Assembly: GCA_022641735.1 (NCBI GenBank)
Contig: JALCDQ010000003.1
Location: 1 to 64,000, forward strand
From: Prevotella sp.
Lineage (GTDB): Bacteria > Bacteroidota > Bacteroidia > Bacteroidales > Bacteroidaceae
DNA length: 64,000 nt
Direction: 5' to 3'
Shown: piece after piece, positions 9,044-18,404 of the stretch
How the letters are laid out: each line of letters begins with the position of its first letter
How positions within the stretch are numbered: position 1 is the first letter of the stretch
The notes under the pieces: model-generated
Database searches by the model: none
Told to the model about the DNA's origin: nothing
What the model saw: the letters and a program-made list of their open reading frames with translations, nothing else
Made by a program: the position numbers and the translations under genes

Positions 9044-9244
9044 CATTGAAATCTATAGTTTCGCAAAAGACAATTCACCTGCAACCCATGGGGAAACATT
9101 GTGCCTTATAAATTTGGACTTTAAGTGTAATAAAGCCGTTTGTTTTTCAGGCTATAAAACATCACTGACAACCTTAGGAATTGTTAACAAATTAACTTAA
9201 AACAGCTTGCAAGTTTTATGCAAGTTACTGATGAAATATACAAA

Positions 9245-9574
9245 AACGTTTTATGACATTGGACGTTAGGCCTTTTGTATAGGCACGTTTGGCCAAACGA
9301 GGCGCTTATTTGGCCTAACGTGGAGGCTATTAATCGTTGTTTAGAAGGCGAAAAGCTACCTTTTACAAGGTCATTAACCGCTTTTTAGAAGGTCAAAAGT
9401 GGCTTTTAAGGGTAAAATCAATAATTTTGAAAAATCGACTTTGCTAAAAAGGCCCTTTTCGGGCGATATAAGCGATTTTATTTTCAGAGGTTCACTATAT
9501 AAAGCCTTGACTTTCAGAGAGGCTCATATTCGTTTTGCATAATTATGCAAAAACGGCATTTAGTTTTGCATAAA
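9245..9574 (+). repeat. 22-bp-period degenerate array E (up to 15 units)
   Basis: The best units start at 9333, 9355, 9377 and 9399, with blocks such as accttttacaaggtcatta and a recurrent TTTAGAAGG core. Upstream, GGCC cores recur at about 22-base spacing (near 9270, 9292 and 9313). Downstream, blocks at 9421-9574 hold period but little sequence identity and include the palindrome at 9533-9552. The dyads here are less regular than in the other arrays, so the outer limits are uncertain. Confidence 0.55.
9533..9552. repeat. Perfect 20-bp palindrome
   Basis: TTTTGCATAATTATGCAAAA reads identically on both strands. A half copy (TTTTGCATAAA) follows at 9564. The palindrome occupies exactly the last 20 bases of one 22-base block of array E. 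Confidence 0.8.
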
Positions 9575-9817
9575 GTTAATCTGATATATTGAACTAAATA
9601 AAACTGTCAAGACGCCATTTTAAGTTTTATCTACCTGATTCTTATTCATTCATGTGAAAATAATATCTTTATATTCCCCCAACTTTGGCTGATTTCCCTA
9701 AAAGGAAAATTCTTGTAATTTAAAAAGCGATATCTATTATGATGCTTCATAATAAATATCGCTAATTAAATAATTATCAATTAATTATAATCCTATATTA
9801 AATTATAACTTAAATGA

Positions 9818-11461
9818 TTATTTATGAGGAGCTTCAAATTTATCTCCGGTTTCTTTAACTAATCTTCTCGCATATTCTGTAGGATACCCCGTACGCTGTA
9901 CACGAGCCCAAAGTCCGTTCTTATCACGAAGGAATCGTCCGTTTTCCGTAGGTTTAACAGCCATATCGTTGTATTTTACGATAAGATAGATGGCAAGTTG
10001 ATTCCAGCGGGCAAGCATCTGTTGAGCCTTCTCATTACTGTATCCATTGAGATAATTCAATGCTGCTGACTTATCTGATGCATAGAGTGCCTTTGCCTTC
10101 TCTTCAACAGAAGCCTGCTGAGCAAAGTAACTTTGTTCCAAAGAATCACGCACTTCTTTGAGAGAAGGGAACATCTGACAATAACGAGGATATACCATAT
10201 TGCTCACCCAATTACATACCCAAAAGGCATTTTTGTTAGAGAATGTCACTGCATCAGCACCTGGAGTGTTATAACACTCTGGTTGAACAGTGTTTCCACA
10301 ATATATTGGAGTATAAGCAATCATGTTTCCATCATCGTTGCCAAACCAAAAACACCCGCCGATTTCACGAGGAAGCCAAGAGCGCATCTGTGATACGTAG
10401 CTGAAACCCGTTTGCTGAGTGCTTGTAGGGCGTTCATTGAAATATTCCTTACCATCCACCTTGAAAGAAAGTGGCGTCGGACGATAAGGCATCTGCCAAA
10501 TGCCACCGCCCATATCGAGGGTATCGGTAGCCAGTGCAGTTCCTTCGTAATGGTCGCGCATGCAAGCCTGAACTTCCTGAACACTTATCTTGTGGTCGGG
10601 TATTATCCATAAAGGCATATCCTCGGCATTAGGGTCCTTTCCCTGTGCCCATGGCAAGTAACGGTCGAAACCTTTGTCAAAGTGGCGGAAGAAAGACCAT
10701 ACACGTGCGTCACAATAACGACGTCCACTGAAGTCTGGAGCAGCATAAGCCAATTTCCAAGAGAAGTCCTCATCCTTACCAGTAAACCAACCTTTAGAGC
10801 GTGCAAACTTCACAACATCTTTCGCATAAAGCACATTTTTCTTGTCCTTCATGTTGAATTTGCCGATTCTGCTTTGATTTGCATGGGCACAAATGGCATT
10901 ATCAGGGATGCGGACAGCTACCCAAACCACACCTTTAGAACCTGGGCCTTTGCCCATCATTTCCATTATCCACGCCTCATTAGGGTCACATACCGAAAAG
11001 GTTTCTCCTTCGCTATTATATCCATAAGTGTTTGCTAAGGTTGTCATTACATTAATAGCTTCACGTGCAGATTTAGAGCGTTGCAAGGCAAGGTATATCA
11101 AACTTCCGTAATCAATCAGTCCTTTAGGGTCGACCATTTCCTCTCTTCCACCATAAGTAGTCTCACCGATAGTCACCTGATATTCATTAATATTACCTAT
11201 TACATTATAGGTAACAGGTGCCTCAGGTATCTCACCATGATATTCATTGGTATCCCAATCCACGATTTTGCGCATCTCTCCTTTCTGATGAGTAGCTGCT
11301 GGATAGTGACAAAGATATTGGAACATGCCATAGTCATCGGCATTATACGTGCAGATGACCGAACCATCGGTAGTCGCACCTTTGCCTACTATGAAGTTGG
11401 TGCAGGCATTTCCTGCTACTGAAACGGCCATCAAAGCGGCCAATAGGAGTTGTTTCTTCAT
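9818..11461 (-). CDS. Peptidase family C69 dipeptidase, secreted
   Basis: The 547-residue protein has a signal peptide (residues 1-19, ending VAGNA) directly followed by Cys20 in the sequence CTNFIVGKGATTDGS. In family C69 (PepD-like, Ntn-hydrolase fold) the Cys exposed by N-terminal processing is the nucleophile. It probably cleaves dipeptides in the periplasm, or as an exported protein in an amino-acid and peptide-fermenting lifestyle. The position of the Cys right after a classical signal sequence also resembles a lipobox, but the preceding residues (GNA) are poor for lipidation. It lies 65 bases downstream of the ileS-lspA unit and may be transcribed on its own; no strong TAnnTTTG box was found before it. 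Confidence 0.88.
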   Translation of the reverse strand: MKKQLLLAALMAVSVAGNACTNFIVGKGATTDGSVICTYNADDYGMFQYLCHYPAATHQKGEMRKIVDWDTNEYHGEIPEAPVTYNVIGNINEYQVTIGETTYGGREEMVDPKGLIDYGSLIYLALQRSKSAREAINVMTTLANTYGYNSEGETFSVCDPNEAWIMEMMGKGPGSKGVVWVAVRIPDNAICAHANQSRIGKFNMKDKKNVLYAKDVVKFARSKGWFTGKDEDFSWKLAYAAPDFSGRRYCDARVWSFFRHFDKGFDRYLPWAQGKDPNAEDMPLWIIPDHKISVQEVQACMRDHYEGTALATDTLDMGGGIWQMPYRPTPLSFKVDGKEYFNERPTSTQQTGFSYVSQMRSWLPREIGGCFWFGNDDGNMIAYTPIYCGNTVQPECYNTPGADAVTFSNKNAFWVCNWVSNMVYPRYCQMFPSLKEVRDSLEQSYFAQQASVEEKAKALYASDKSAALNYLNGYSNEKAQQMLARWNQLAIYLIVKYNDMAVKPTENGRFLRDKNGLWARVQRTGYPTEYARRLVKETGDKFEAPHK

Positions 11462-11526
11462 AATTTTAGTGTTTTATTTGGAATGAACAGATATACAAAC
11501 AATAATGAAAAGCATAATATGTATTA

Positions 11527-12486
11527 CTACTTAACCATTTTAGCTGAATTTCCAGTTGGCTTCATAGGTATTCCATCACCATTCGGTCCTCCAAGTTTTG
11601 CAGGAGGCAGCACGTTAACAGGAGGATTGGCCGATGGGTTAGGAACAGGAACATTCTTTGCATTTGCTGCTGATATGGAGTCATTTCTTCTTTGCTCTTG
11701 GGCTTGCTTCTTATTCTCATGCATACGTATAAGCTGGATGTTATTGATAAACATTAGCTGCAAAGTGGTAGATGATTCAAAATTACTCTGAGGCTTATTC
11801 AATATAAAGTATCCTTTTATTTCCTTAATACCTAAATGTCCATAATCAGAAATATTGAGACTATAGTGATTACTAGCCGAAAGATGATTCATATTAGTAA
11901 CAACACTGTCATTTTTAAAGGTAACAGCAAGTACTACACATCCATCACGCATGCCATCCTGGAAGATAAAATTGCTATCGAAGTTTAGCATAATCTGGTC
12001 TCCCGTGTGGAATGTAGAATCCGTTTTAAAAGAAAAACTGCTTTGATTGAATGGAGCTTGCATCATCAGCATCACAGATTTAGCTCCTGCCCAAATATCA
12101 GCTGTATCACCTTTAGAAGTGAGAGAGCCATACTTGTTATAATCAGAAGCAGAGGCACCAAGAGATTCAGCTTCGTCTTTTAGCCGGTCGGAAACATGCT
12201 CATATATCTTCTGTAATTGTTCTGTATAACGCATATAATAAGCAAGAGAAGCATCAAACTGTTCTTGTTTAACGTCATATTTCCTCAAGACTGCATCCTC
12301 ATAGGTACGTTGGTCAATAGAACGATTCGTGGAATTGTCGGTCATAGTTTGAGCAAGATGATAATCATAAAGAATATCTTCCATTTCTCCTTGTGATAAG
12401 ATGCCATCAGGTAACTGAGGCTTACAACTCACAAAACTAAGTACAAAAAGCAGAAAAATGCTCCATTTCATCGTCATCTTGGCCAT
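11527..12486 (-). CDS. DUF4296 domain lipoprotein
   Basis: This 319-residue predicted lipoprotein has a hydrophobic leader ending in a lipobox, LSFVSCKP, with Cys21. The DUF4296 region follows (about 25-110: GILSQGEMEDILYDYHLAQ and a helical stretch). The middle is beta-rich, and the C-terminus is a charged helix followed by a Pro/Asn-rich tail (about 285-315). The function is unknown. It sits 13 bases after lspA, the signal peptidase that would process it, in the ileS-dksA-lspA unit. An in-frame ATG three codons downstream is an alternative start. Confidence 0.8.
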   Translation of the reverse strand: MAKMTMKWSIFLLFVLSFVSCKPQLPDGILSQGEMEDILYDYHLAQTMTDNSTNRSIDQRTYEDAVLRKYDVKQEQFDASLAYYMRYTEQLQKIYEHVSDRLKDEAESLGASASDYNKYGSLTSKGDTADIWAGAKSVMLMMQAPFNQSSFSFKTDSTFHTGDQIMLNFDSNFIFQDGMRDGCVVLAVTFKNDSVVTNMNHLSASNHYSLNISDYGHLGIKEIKGYFILNKPQSNFESSTTLQLMFINNIQLIRMHENKKQAQEQRRNDSISAANAKNVPVPNPSANPPVNVLPPAKLGGPNGDGIPMKPTGNSAKMVK

Positions 12487-12499
12487 TGCTGTTCCTCCT

Positions 12500-13171
12500 T
12501 TATTTATTATCTCCTTCTATATTGTCTTTTTTAGTCTCGCTTTTCTTAAAAAACGAGAGTGTCTCAAGATCCTTTCTGCTGAATAACAAAAGCAAAACTA
12601 CTCCTACACTAACGCATGCATCCGCAAAGTTGAACACTGGTGAAAAGAACACAAACTCATTCCCTCCAACAAAGGGAACCCAGTTTGGCCATGTCGTGAC
12701 AATCAACGGGAAATAAAACATATCAACCACTTTACCCATCAGGAAGCCTGCATAGCCATTACCAAATGGCACAAGTGAGGATACTGTGAAAGGTGTAGCT
12801 TCATCGAAAATCAGTCCATAGAACATCGAGTCAAACAGATTGCCTGCTGCACCAGCAACAATCATCGACAGAAAAACGATATAACGGGTTCTTGCATGGA
12901 CTTTCACTTGTTTCCAAATGTAATATCCAATTATAATAATAGCACCTAAGCGAAGCAAACTGAGAAAGATTTTATTAATAAAGGTCATGCCGAATGCCAT
13001 CCCTTTATTCTCGATGAAATCGATGAAAAACCAATCTGTGACTCGTATGGATTCGCCAAGACACATGTTTGTCCTTACTGCTATCTTAATAATTTGGTCA
13101 ATTACCAAAATAGCAACTATTATCAATATGGATAGTCGCCCATCGTTGAAAAATTCCCTAACCTTTTTCAT
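12500..13171 (-). CDS. lspA: Lipoprotein signal peptidase (signal peptidase II)
   Basis: The 223-residue integral membrane protease removes signal peptides from prolipoproteins ahead of the lipidated Cys. The catalytic aspartate motifs are present: AGAAGNLFDS (D114) and NFADACVSVG (D184), with the expected four hydrophobic segments. It is longer than the E. coli enzyme (164 residues) because of an insertion between the two Asp motifs (about 120-175), as usual in Bacteroidetes. It lies two bases after the DksA-like gene and before a lipoprotein gene, in the ileS unit; ileS-lspA linkage is widespread in bacteria. Confidence 0.95.
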   Translation of the reverse strand: MKKVREFFNDGRLSILIIVAILVIDQIIKIAVRTNMCLGESIRVTDWFFIDFIENKGMAFGMTFINKIFLSLLRLGAIIIIGYYIWKQVKVHARTRYIVFLSMIVAGAAGNLFDSMFYGLIFDEATPFTVSSLVPFGNGYAGFLMGKVVDMFYFPLIVTTWPNWVPFVGGNEFVFFSPVFNFADACVSVGVVLLLLFSRKDLETLSFFKKSETKKDNIEGDNK

Positions 13172-13173
13172 CT

Positions 13174-13554
13174 TTAATGTTTACGGGCATTCTTAGATGC
13201 CACGCTTAATGTTGCATGAGGCACAGCACGCAGACGTTCCTTTGGAATCAGCTCTCCTGTAATCCTGTCGATGCCATAGGTCTTGTTCTCAATACGCACT
13301 AAAGCAGACTCAAGCCCTTGAATAAACTTCTGTTGACGAGATGCCATGTTGACAAGCTCCTCTTTTGTTTGGGTAAGACTACCCTCTTCCAAAGCTTTGT
13401 AAGTAGGTGACGTATCAGTAACATCGTTCGTGTCTTGATTCATCAACTGCTTCATCATATTGCTATAGCTTTCTTTTGCAACAGCAAGTTTCTCATTAAT
13501 GATAGTGCGGAACTCCTCGAGTTCTTCATCACTATATCGTGTTTTTTTCTCCAT
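13174..13554 (-). CDS. TraR/DksA-family protein lacking zinc-finger cysteines
   Basis: The 126-residue protein has a long N-terminal coiled-coil region (about 8-85) and the C-terminal DksA/TraR signature YGIDRITGELIPKERLRAVP. There is no Cys in the whole protein: the position that is Cys in zinc-binding members (YGxC) is Asp. Members of this short group occur beside ileS and lspA in Bacteroidetes. Binding in the RNA polymerase secondary channel, as for DksA, is family knowledge; whether this Cys-free form does so is not shown by sequence. It lies between ileS (32-base gap) and lspA (2-base gap). Confidence 0.88.
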   Translation of the reverse strand: MEKKTRYSDEELEEFRTIINEKLAVAKESYSNMMKQLMNQDTNDVTDTSPTYKALEEGSLTQTKEELVNMASRQQKFIQGLESALVRIENKTYGIDRITGELIPKERLRAVPHATLSVASKNARKH

Positions 13555-13586
13555 AATCAGAGTTTAATAGGTTATATATTGAGGAA

Positions 13587-16500
13587 TTAAACTTTCTCAA
13601 CATTAATATTTAATTTAAATTCATCGAATTCTGTCTCTGTTCCTTCATTCTCAGCCACAATGACGCTGTCTGCGAGCACCTGTGTCTTGATATATTCGCA
13701 GTAAGAATCAATGGCTGCATCGGTTTCTGCGTTTGGAGCTACCGTGACTTTAATACGGTCTGTGATTTCAAAACCTGCATCTTTACGCAAGTTCTGAATA
13801 CGATTGATTAGCTCACGAGCCATACCCTCTTTGCGAAGTTCATCTGTAAGTTCCACTTCCAACGCTACTGTAAGGTTGTCTTCATTGGAAACAAGCCATC
13901 CAGGAATGTCTTCACTGATGATTTCAACATCCGTTGCATCTACTGTAACATCTTGATTTTCAACATTGAAAGATAAAGAGCCTGAAGTTTCCAATAAACT
14001 GATATCCTCTTGGCTTAAGTTGTTCATCTTATCGGCAACACCTTTCATCAGCTTACCGAATTTCTTACCCATCACGCGGAAGTTGCATTTCACCTTCTTC
14101 ACAAGGAATCCTGAGTCTTCTACGAAGTTGAGCGCTTTGACATTCACTTCATTCATAATCAGGTCCTTAACAGCCTCGATGTGTCTCTTTTGATTCTCAT
14201 CGATTGCAGGAATCATGATTTGCTGTAACGGCTGACGTACCTTGATGTTTACCTTACGACGAAGAGCAAGCACCATGGATGTAATCTTTTGTGCCATATC
14301 CATACGAGCTTCAAGCTCTGAATCGATGGCATTTTCATCGGCAACAGGGAACTTATCGAGATGAACGCTCTCAAGTTTACCACCCAAATCATGATAAAGT
14401 TGGTCAGCATAGAAAGGCGCCATCGGTGCAAGAAGCTTGGCTACCGTCATCAGGCAACTATAGAGTGTCTGATAAGCATCAAACTTATCTGCGCTCATTT
14501 CCTTTCCCCAGAAGCGTTTACGATTCAAACGGACATACCAGTTACTGAGGTCATCGTTTACGAATGTATCTATCAGTCTGCCTGCACGTGTTGGGTCATA
14601 GTTCTGCAACTCTCTGTCAACCCCTTTGATAAGGGTATTCATCTTAGAGATTATCCATCTGTCGATTTCCGCAGTAGGCTTCACAGCGCCCTCTTTAGGC
14701 TCATAACCATCAACATTGGCATAGAGTGCAAAGAAGCTATACGTATTATATAAGGTGCCAAAGAACTTACGGCGCACCTCATCCACTCCCTCAGGGTCAA
14801 ACTTAAGGTTATCCCAAGGCTCGGAATTGGTCATCATATAGAAACGTACTGGGTCAGCCCCATACTTATGAATCATCTCGAAAGGATCGGTAACATTGCC
14901 CACATGCTTGCTCATCTTGTTGCCTTTTGCATCAAGAACAAGTCCTGAAGAAATCACATTCTTAAATGCCACAGAGTCAAAGACCATTGTGGCGATGGCA
15001 TGCAATGTAAAGAACCAACCACGTGTCTGGTCAACTCCCTCATTGATAAAATCTGCCGGGAAGAAATCAGGTGCTATCGGCGTGCCCTCATAAGTAGAGT
15101 TTATCAGCTTTTTGCGGTCTTCCTCGGTGCCTCTTGACATCTTTCCTTCAAACGGATAATGCAGTTGTGCATAAGGCATAGAGCCGGAATCAAACCAAAC
15201 ATCGATCAAATCACTCTCGCGCTTCATCGGTTTGCCTTCATCATTCACCAATGTGATATAATCAATGTATGGACGATGGAGGTCGATTTTGTCATAGTTT
15301 GCCTGTGAGTAATCGCCCGGAATGAAACCTTTATCCTTCAATGGATTGCTCTTCATCACACCGGCAGCAACGCTCTTTTCTATCTCATTGTAAAGTTCTT
15401 CTACAGAACCGATGCACTTCTCGTTACGGTTTTCATCACGCCAGATAGGCAATGGGGTTCCCCAAAAACGTGAACGTGAGAGATTCCAATCGTTCAGATT
15501 CTCCAACCAGTTGCCAAAACGACCCGTTCCCGTTGATTCCGGTTGCCAGTTGATGGTCTTGTTGAGTTCCACCATGCGTTGTTTCTTCTCCGTATCCTTG
15601 ATAAACCAAGAATCAAGAGGATAATATAGGATTGGCTTATCGGTGCGCCAGCAATGAGGATAGTTGTGTACATGCTTCTCTATCTTATAAGCAGTACCCT
15701 CTTGCTTCATCTCCATGCAGATGACAACATTCAAATCTTCGGCCTTTTCAGAACCTTTACGGTCCCAAACACCATCAGGATTGAACTTAGGGTCATAGGC
15801 ATTCTTCACATAATCACCTGCATGATGACCATAGAGAGCCTTATTCACACAGCGGTCGATGAAGTTCTGGCCAAGTTCTTCCAACAGATAATATTTTCCT
15901 TGAAGGTCAACCATTGGACGGGTCTCGCCTTTCTTATTAATCAAATATAGTGCTGGAACGCCTGCATCCTTAGCCACCTTGGCATCATCAGCACCGAAAG
16001 TGGAAGCTATATGCACAATACCCGTACCATCTTCTGTAGTGACATAGTCGCCTGGAATCACTCTGAAGGCTTCTTCTGCCATTTCCACGAAGCGGTCCCT
16101 ACCCGATTCTCCATCGAAAATTTTATCCGGATGCTCAGTTGCATACGCATTGACATAGTCGCTGGCATAGTCGCCTATCTTCTCGCAAGGCTTTATCCAT
16201 GGCATGAGTTGCTGATAATGCAAACCTACAAGGTCGCTTCCTTTCATGTGGTCGATAACCTTGAAAGGCACATATTTGTCACCATGCTGATATTCAGGCA
16301 GTTCACCGCCATCCGTCACTTGACCTTCAGGACCAAGATAGGCATTCATTCGTGGCTCTGCCATGATGATTGTCATCTTCTCAGCATTGTAAGGATTATA
16401 GGTTTCAATAGCCACATAGTCGATTTTAGGTCCTACGCAGAGTGCCACATTGGAAGGTAATGTCCATGGAGTAGTTGTCCATGCGATGAAATAAGGCTTT

Positions 16501-17195
16501 CCCCATTTCTTCCATTCTTCCTTTGCATCCGTGATAAGGAACTGTGCCGTAACGGTAGTATCTTTCACATCACGATAGCATCCCGGTTGATTGAGCTCAT
16601 GACTCGACAGCCCCGTACCTGCTGCAGGTGAATAAGGCTGGATGGTATAGCCTTTATAAAGCATGCCCTTATTGTAAAGTTGCTTAAGCAACCACCATAA
16701 GGTTTCGATATATTTATTGTCGTAAGTAATGTAAGGATGGTCCATATCCACGAAGTAACCCATCTCTTCGGTGAGTTGTCTCCACTCTTTGGTGTACATC
16801 ATCACGTTCTCGCGGCACTTCTCGTTATACTCTTCTGTAGAGATATATTTGTCAGAAGCCTTGTTGTCAATATCTTTCTTCGTGATACCCAGTTCCTTTT
16901 CCACACCCAGTTCAACGGGAAGTCCATGAGTATCCCATCCGGCTTTGCGGTGTACTTGGTAGCCTTTCATCGTCTTATAACGGTTGAAAGTGTCCTTGAT
17001 ACTACGTGCCAGCACATGATGAATGCCCGGATGACCATTGGCAGAAGGAGGACCTTCAAAGAATATGAACTGCGGACAGCCCTCACGTTCATCGATACTC
17101 TTGTGGAAGACATCGTTTTTCTCCCACTCTGCCAATACTTCCTCATTGGTCTTCACCAAGTTCAAGCCACTATGTTCGGCGAATTTCTTTGCCAT
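13587..17195 (-). CDS. ileS: Isoleucyl-tRNA synthetase
   Basis: The 1202-residue class I aminoacyl-tRNA synthetase charges tRNA-Ile. The HIGH-type signature is GHPGIHH (54-60) inside FEGPPSANGHPGIHH, and the KMSKS loop is GNKMSKHVGN, about three quarters along. Between them lies the CP1 editing domain that clears Val-tRNA-Ile. The C-terminal anticodon-binding region and a long tail give the size typical of the longer type found in Bacteroidetes and eukaryotes. It is the first gene of the leftward unit ileS-dksA-like-lspA-DUF4296 and has an excellent promoter 42 bases upstream. Confidence 0.97.
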   Translation of the reverse strand: MAKKFAEHSGLNLVKTNEEVLAEWEKNDVFHKSIDEREGCPQFIFFEGPPSANGHPGIHHVLARSIKDTFNRYKTMKGYQVHRKAGWDTHGLPVELGVEKELGITKKDIDNKASDKYISTEEYNEKCRENVMMYTKEWRQLTEEMGYFVDMDHPYITYDNKYIETLWWLLKQLYNKGMLYKGYTIQPYSPAAGTGLSSHELNQPGCYRDVKDTTVTAQFLITDAKEEWKKWGKPYFIAWTTTPWTLPSNVALCVGPKIDYVAIETYNPYNAEKMTIIMAEPRMNAYLGPEGQVTDGGELPEYQHGDKYVPFKVIDHMKGSDLVGLHYQQLMPWIKPCEKIGDYASDYVNAYATEHPDKIFDGESGRDRFVEMAEEAFRVIPGDYVTTEDGTGIVHIASTFGADDAKVAKDAGVPALYLINKKGETRPMVDLQGKYYLLEELGQNFIDRCVNKALYGHHAGDYVKNAYDPKFNPDGVWDRKGSEKAEDLNVVICMEMKQEGTAYKIEKHVHNYPHCWRTDKPILYYPLDSWFIKDTEKKQRMVELNKTINWQPESTGTGRFGNWLENLNDWNLSRSRFWGTPLPIWRDENRNEKCIGSVEELYNEIEKSVAAGVMKSNPLKDKGFIPGDYSQANYDKIDLHRPYIDYITLVNDEGKPMKRESDLIDVWFDSGSMPYAQLHYPFEGKMSRGTEEDRKKLINSTYEGTPIAPDFFPADFINEGVDQTRGWFFTLHAIATMVFDSVAFKNVISSGLVLDAKGNKMSKHVGNVTDPFEMIHKYGADPVRFYMMTNSEPWDNLKFDPEGVDEVRRKFFGTLYNTYSFFALYANVDGYEPKEGAVKPTAEIDRWIISKMNTLIKGVDRELQNYDPTRAGRLIDTFVNDDLSNWYVRLNRKRFWGKEMSADKFDAYQTLYSCLMTVAKLLAPMAPFYADQLYHDLGGKLESVHLDKFPVADENAIDSELEARMDMAQKITSMVLALRRKVNIKVRQPLQQIMIPAIDENQKRHIEAVKDLIMNEVNVKALNFVEDSGFLVKKVKCNFRVMGKKFGKLMKGVADKMNNLSQEDISLLETSGSLSFNVENQDVTVDATDVEIISEDIPGWLVSNEDNLTVALEVELTDELRKEGMARELINRIQNLRKDAGFEITDRIKVTVAPNAETDAAIDSYCEYIKTQVLADSVIVAENEGTETEFDEFKLNINVEKV

Positions 17196-17236
17196 TTTCT
17201 TTATCCTTATTTTTTATACCTTATTCTATTAAGGCG

Positions 17237-17268
17237 CAAAGATACAGAATTTCTATGACTTGAACAAA
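17237..17268 (-). promoter_or_regulatory. Promoter of the ileS unit
   Basis: On the minus strand TTTG (17265-17268), 20 bases, TATCTTTG (17237-17244): an exact Bacteroidetes housekeeping promoter. Confidence 0.75.
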
Positions 17269-17390
17269 TTCTAAACGTTTTTTTAATGTCATTCTGACTT
17301 TTTATTGATGAAAAATGTTGCCATGTTCTTGTATAACCAATGAGAATGGCATCTGCAGCCTTGAAGCTCGAGAAATCAATTCGGGAATAA

Positions 17391-17416
17391 TCTCAAAAAT
17401 CTTTCTTCTTTTGAGA
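17391..17416. repeat. 8-bp inverted repeat upstream of the small Cys-rich gene
   Basis: TCTCAAAA (17391-17398) and TTTTGAGA (17409-17416) are perfect complements 10 bases apart. They sit just before a TATTTTTG box (17426-17433) ahead of the gene starting at 17464. It could be an operator; no direct evidence. Confidence 0.4.
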
Positions 17417-17463
17417 AATAATGACTATTTTTGTGCTCTCAAACTTCAACAAGGCAAATAGAC

Positions 17464-17766
17464 ATGCACAAAATCGGCAAGAAAGAAAAAGATAAACAGA
17501 CTCTGAAATTCATGGTGGAACTCTATTGCAAACGCAAATTGCATCAAGCGTCACCATCAGATGAATACCAGCAACTGATTGATTATGCCTGCCAACGCCT
17601 TGAACATTGCAAATATGGCAATGAAAAACCAGCATGCAAGAACTGCAAAACGCATTGTTATCAACATGAAATGCGCGAGAAAATGCGCATCGTCATGAGA
17701 TGGGCAGGCCCAAGAATGCTGCTATATGACCCTTTGGCAACCATCCGGCATCTATTGAATCATTGA
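17464..17766 (+). CDS. Small Cys-rich protein of the 'nitrous oxide-stimulated promoter' family
   Basis: The 100-residue protein has a basic N-terminus (HKIGKKEKDKQTLKFMVELYC) and a Cys cluster CKYGNEKPACKNCKTHCY (about residues 48-65), followed by REKMRIVMRWAGPRMLLYDPLATIRHLL. This matches the family named after a nitrous-oxide-stimulated promoter; the biochemical role is unknown and the Cys pattern suggests metal binding. An upstream in-frame ATG at 17431 lies within or right after the probable -7 box, so the ATG at 17464 is preferred. It is monocistronic and followed by 22-bp array B. Confidence 0.75.
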   Translation: MHKIGKKEKDKQTLKFMVELYCKRKLHQASPSDEYQQLIDYACQRLEHCKYGNEKPACKNCKTHCYQHEMREKMRIVMRWAGPRMLLYDPLATIRHLLNH

Positions 17767-18340
17767 GAAAGACTGAAATGTTGTGGAGGATATACCTAAA
17801 ATATCCGTCGCAAAAATTATAGTTTTGTATTCCAAAATCTTTACAATGGGGAAACGGAAAAATAGCGTTTGATTTCCATAGAAACATAGTTTATTGAGCT
17901 TTCAGATAGCCCTAAAAGTGTAAAAGGTCGTTCTTTACCTTGTAAAAGATAACCTTTTACGTTCCTTTTAACGTCTTTCTACAAGCTAAACAGTCGTCTT
18001 TTACATCCTAAAAGATATACCTTTTACAACTATTTTGCTAAGAAGCAGAGGATGAAATCTTAAGGAATATCTGCAACGAATTGATACTCAAAAGAATAAA
18101 GAAATCGCTCAAAATTCGCATATTTCCGCTGAAACCCTACCCTATTGCAAAATATCGCAGAAATGAAGGCTATTTCGGTAATTTTATTTGATAAAGCAGA
18201 ACGATATATCGATTCGTTTTTTAGGGTTGTAAAAATATTCAAAAGCTTTTCTTCCGTTTGTTTTTCATGATTAGAAATCTCATTTTCAGCCATCTATTCA
18301 ACGGAATTTAAGCCAATAAACCAAAAACAAATGAATATAT
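17767..18340. other. Intergenic region with array B; otherwise no feature
   Basis: About 570 bases. Array B occupies 17905-18036. The rest is AT-rich. A 77-codon leftward ORF (18060-18293) has no recognisable family or promoter and is not called. Confidence 0.5.
17905..18036 (+). repeat. 22-bp-period degenerate array B (6 units)
   Basis: Blocks start at 17905, 17927, 17949, 17971, 17993 and 18015. Clear units read TTTAC-ctt-GTAAA and TTTTAC-atc-cTAAAA with linkers such as AAGGTCGTT and CAGTCGTC. The array lies downstream of the rightward Cys-rich gene. Confidence 0.7.
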
Positions 18341-18371
18341 TTTGAATTTCTCCTGATTTTCATTATCTTTG
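18341..18371 (+). promoter_or_regulatory. Promoter of the small exported-protein gene
   Basis: TTTG (18341-18344), 19 bases, TATCTTTG (18364-18371): an exact Bacteroidetes promoter 33 bases before the ATG at 18405. Confidence 0.75.
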
Positions 18372-18404
18372 CACCTAAGATGAATCTCATAGTAGAATGA
18401 AGTC

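Larger units (their letters stand above)
9044..9817. other. Long intergenic region between convergent maeB and C69 genes
   Basis: About 770 bases with no credible gene on either strand. It holds the 22-bp-period array E (9245-9574), including a 20-base perfect palindrome, and an AT-rich stretch (9700-9800) with several short inverted repeats next to the end of the leftward dipeptidase gene. Bases 9044-9244 show no recognisable feature. Confidence 0.6.

Noticed and set aside
18060..18293. 77-codon leftward ORF in the 17.8-18.4 kb gap
   Set aside because: No recognisable family, no promoter box or ribosome signal, and it lies in AT-rich DNA next to a repeat array.
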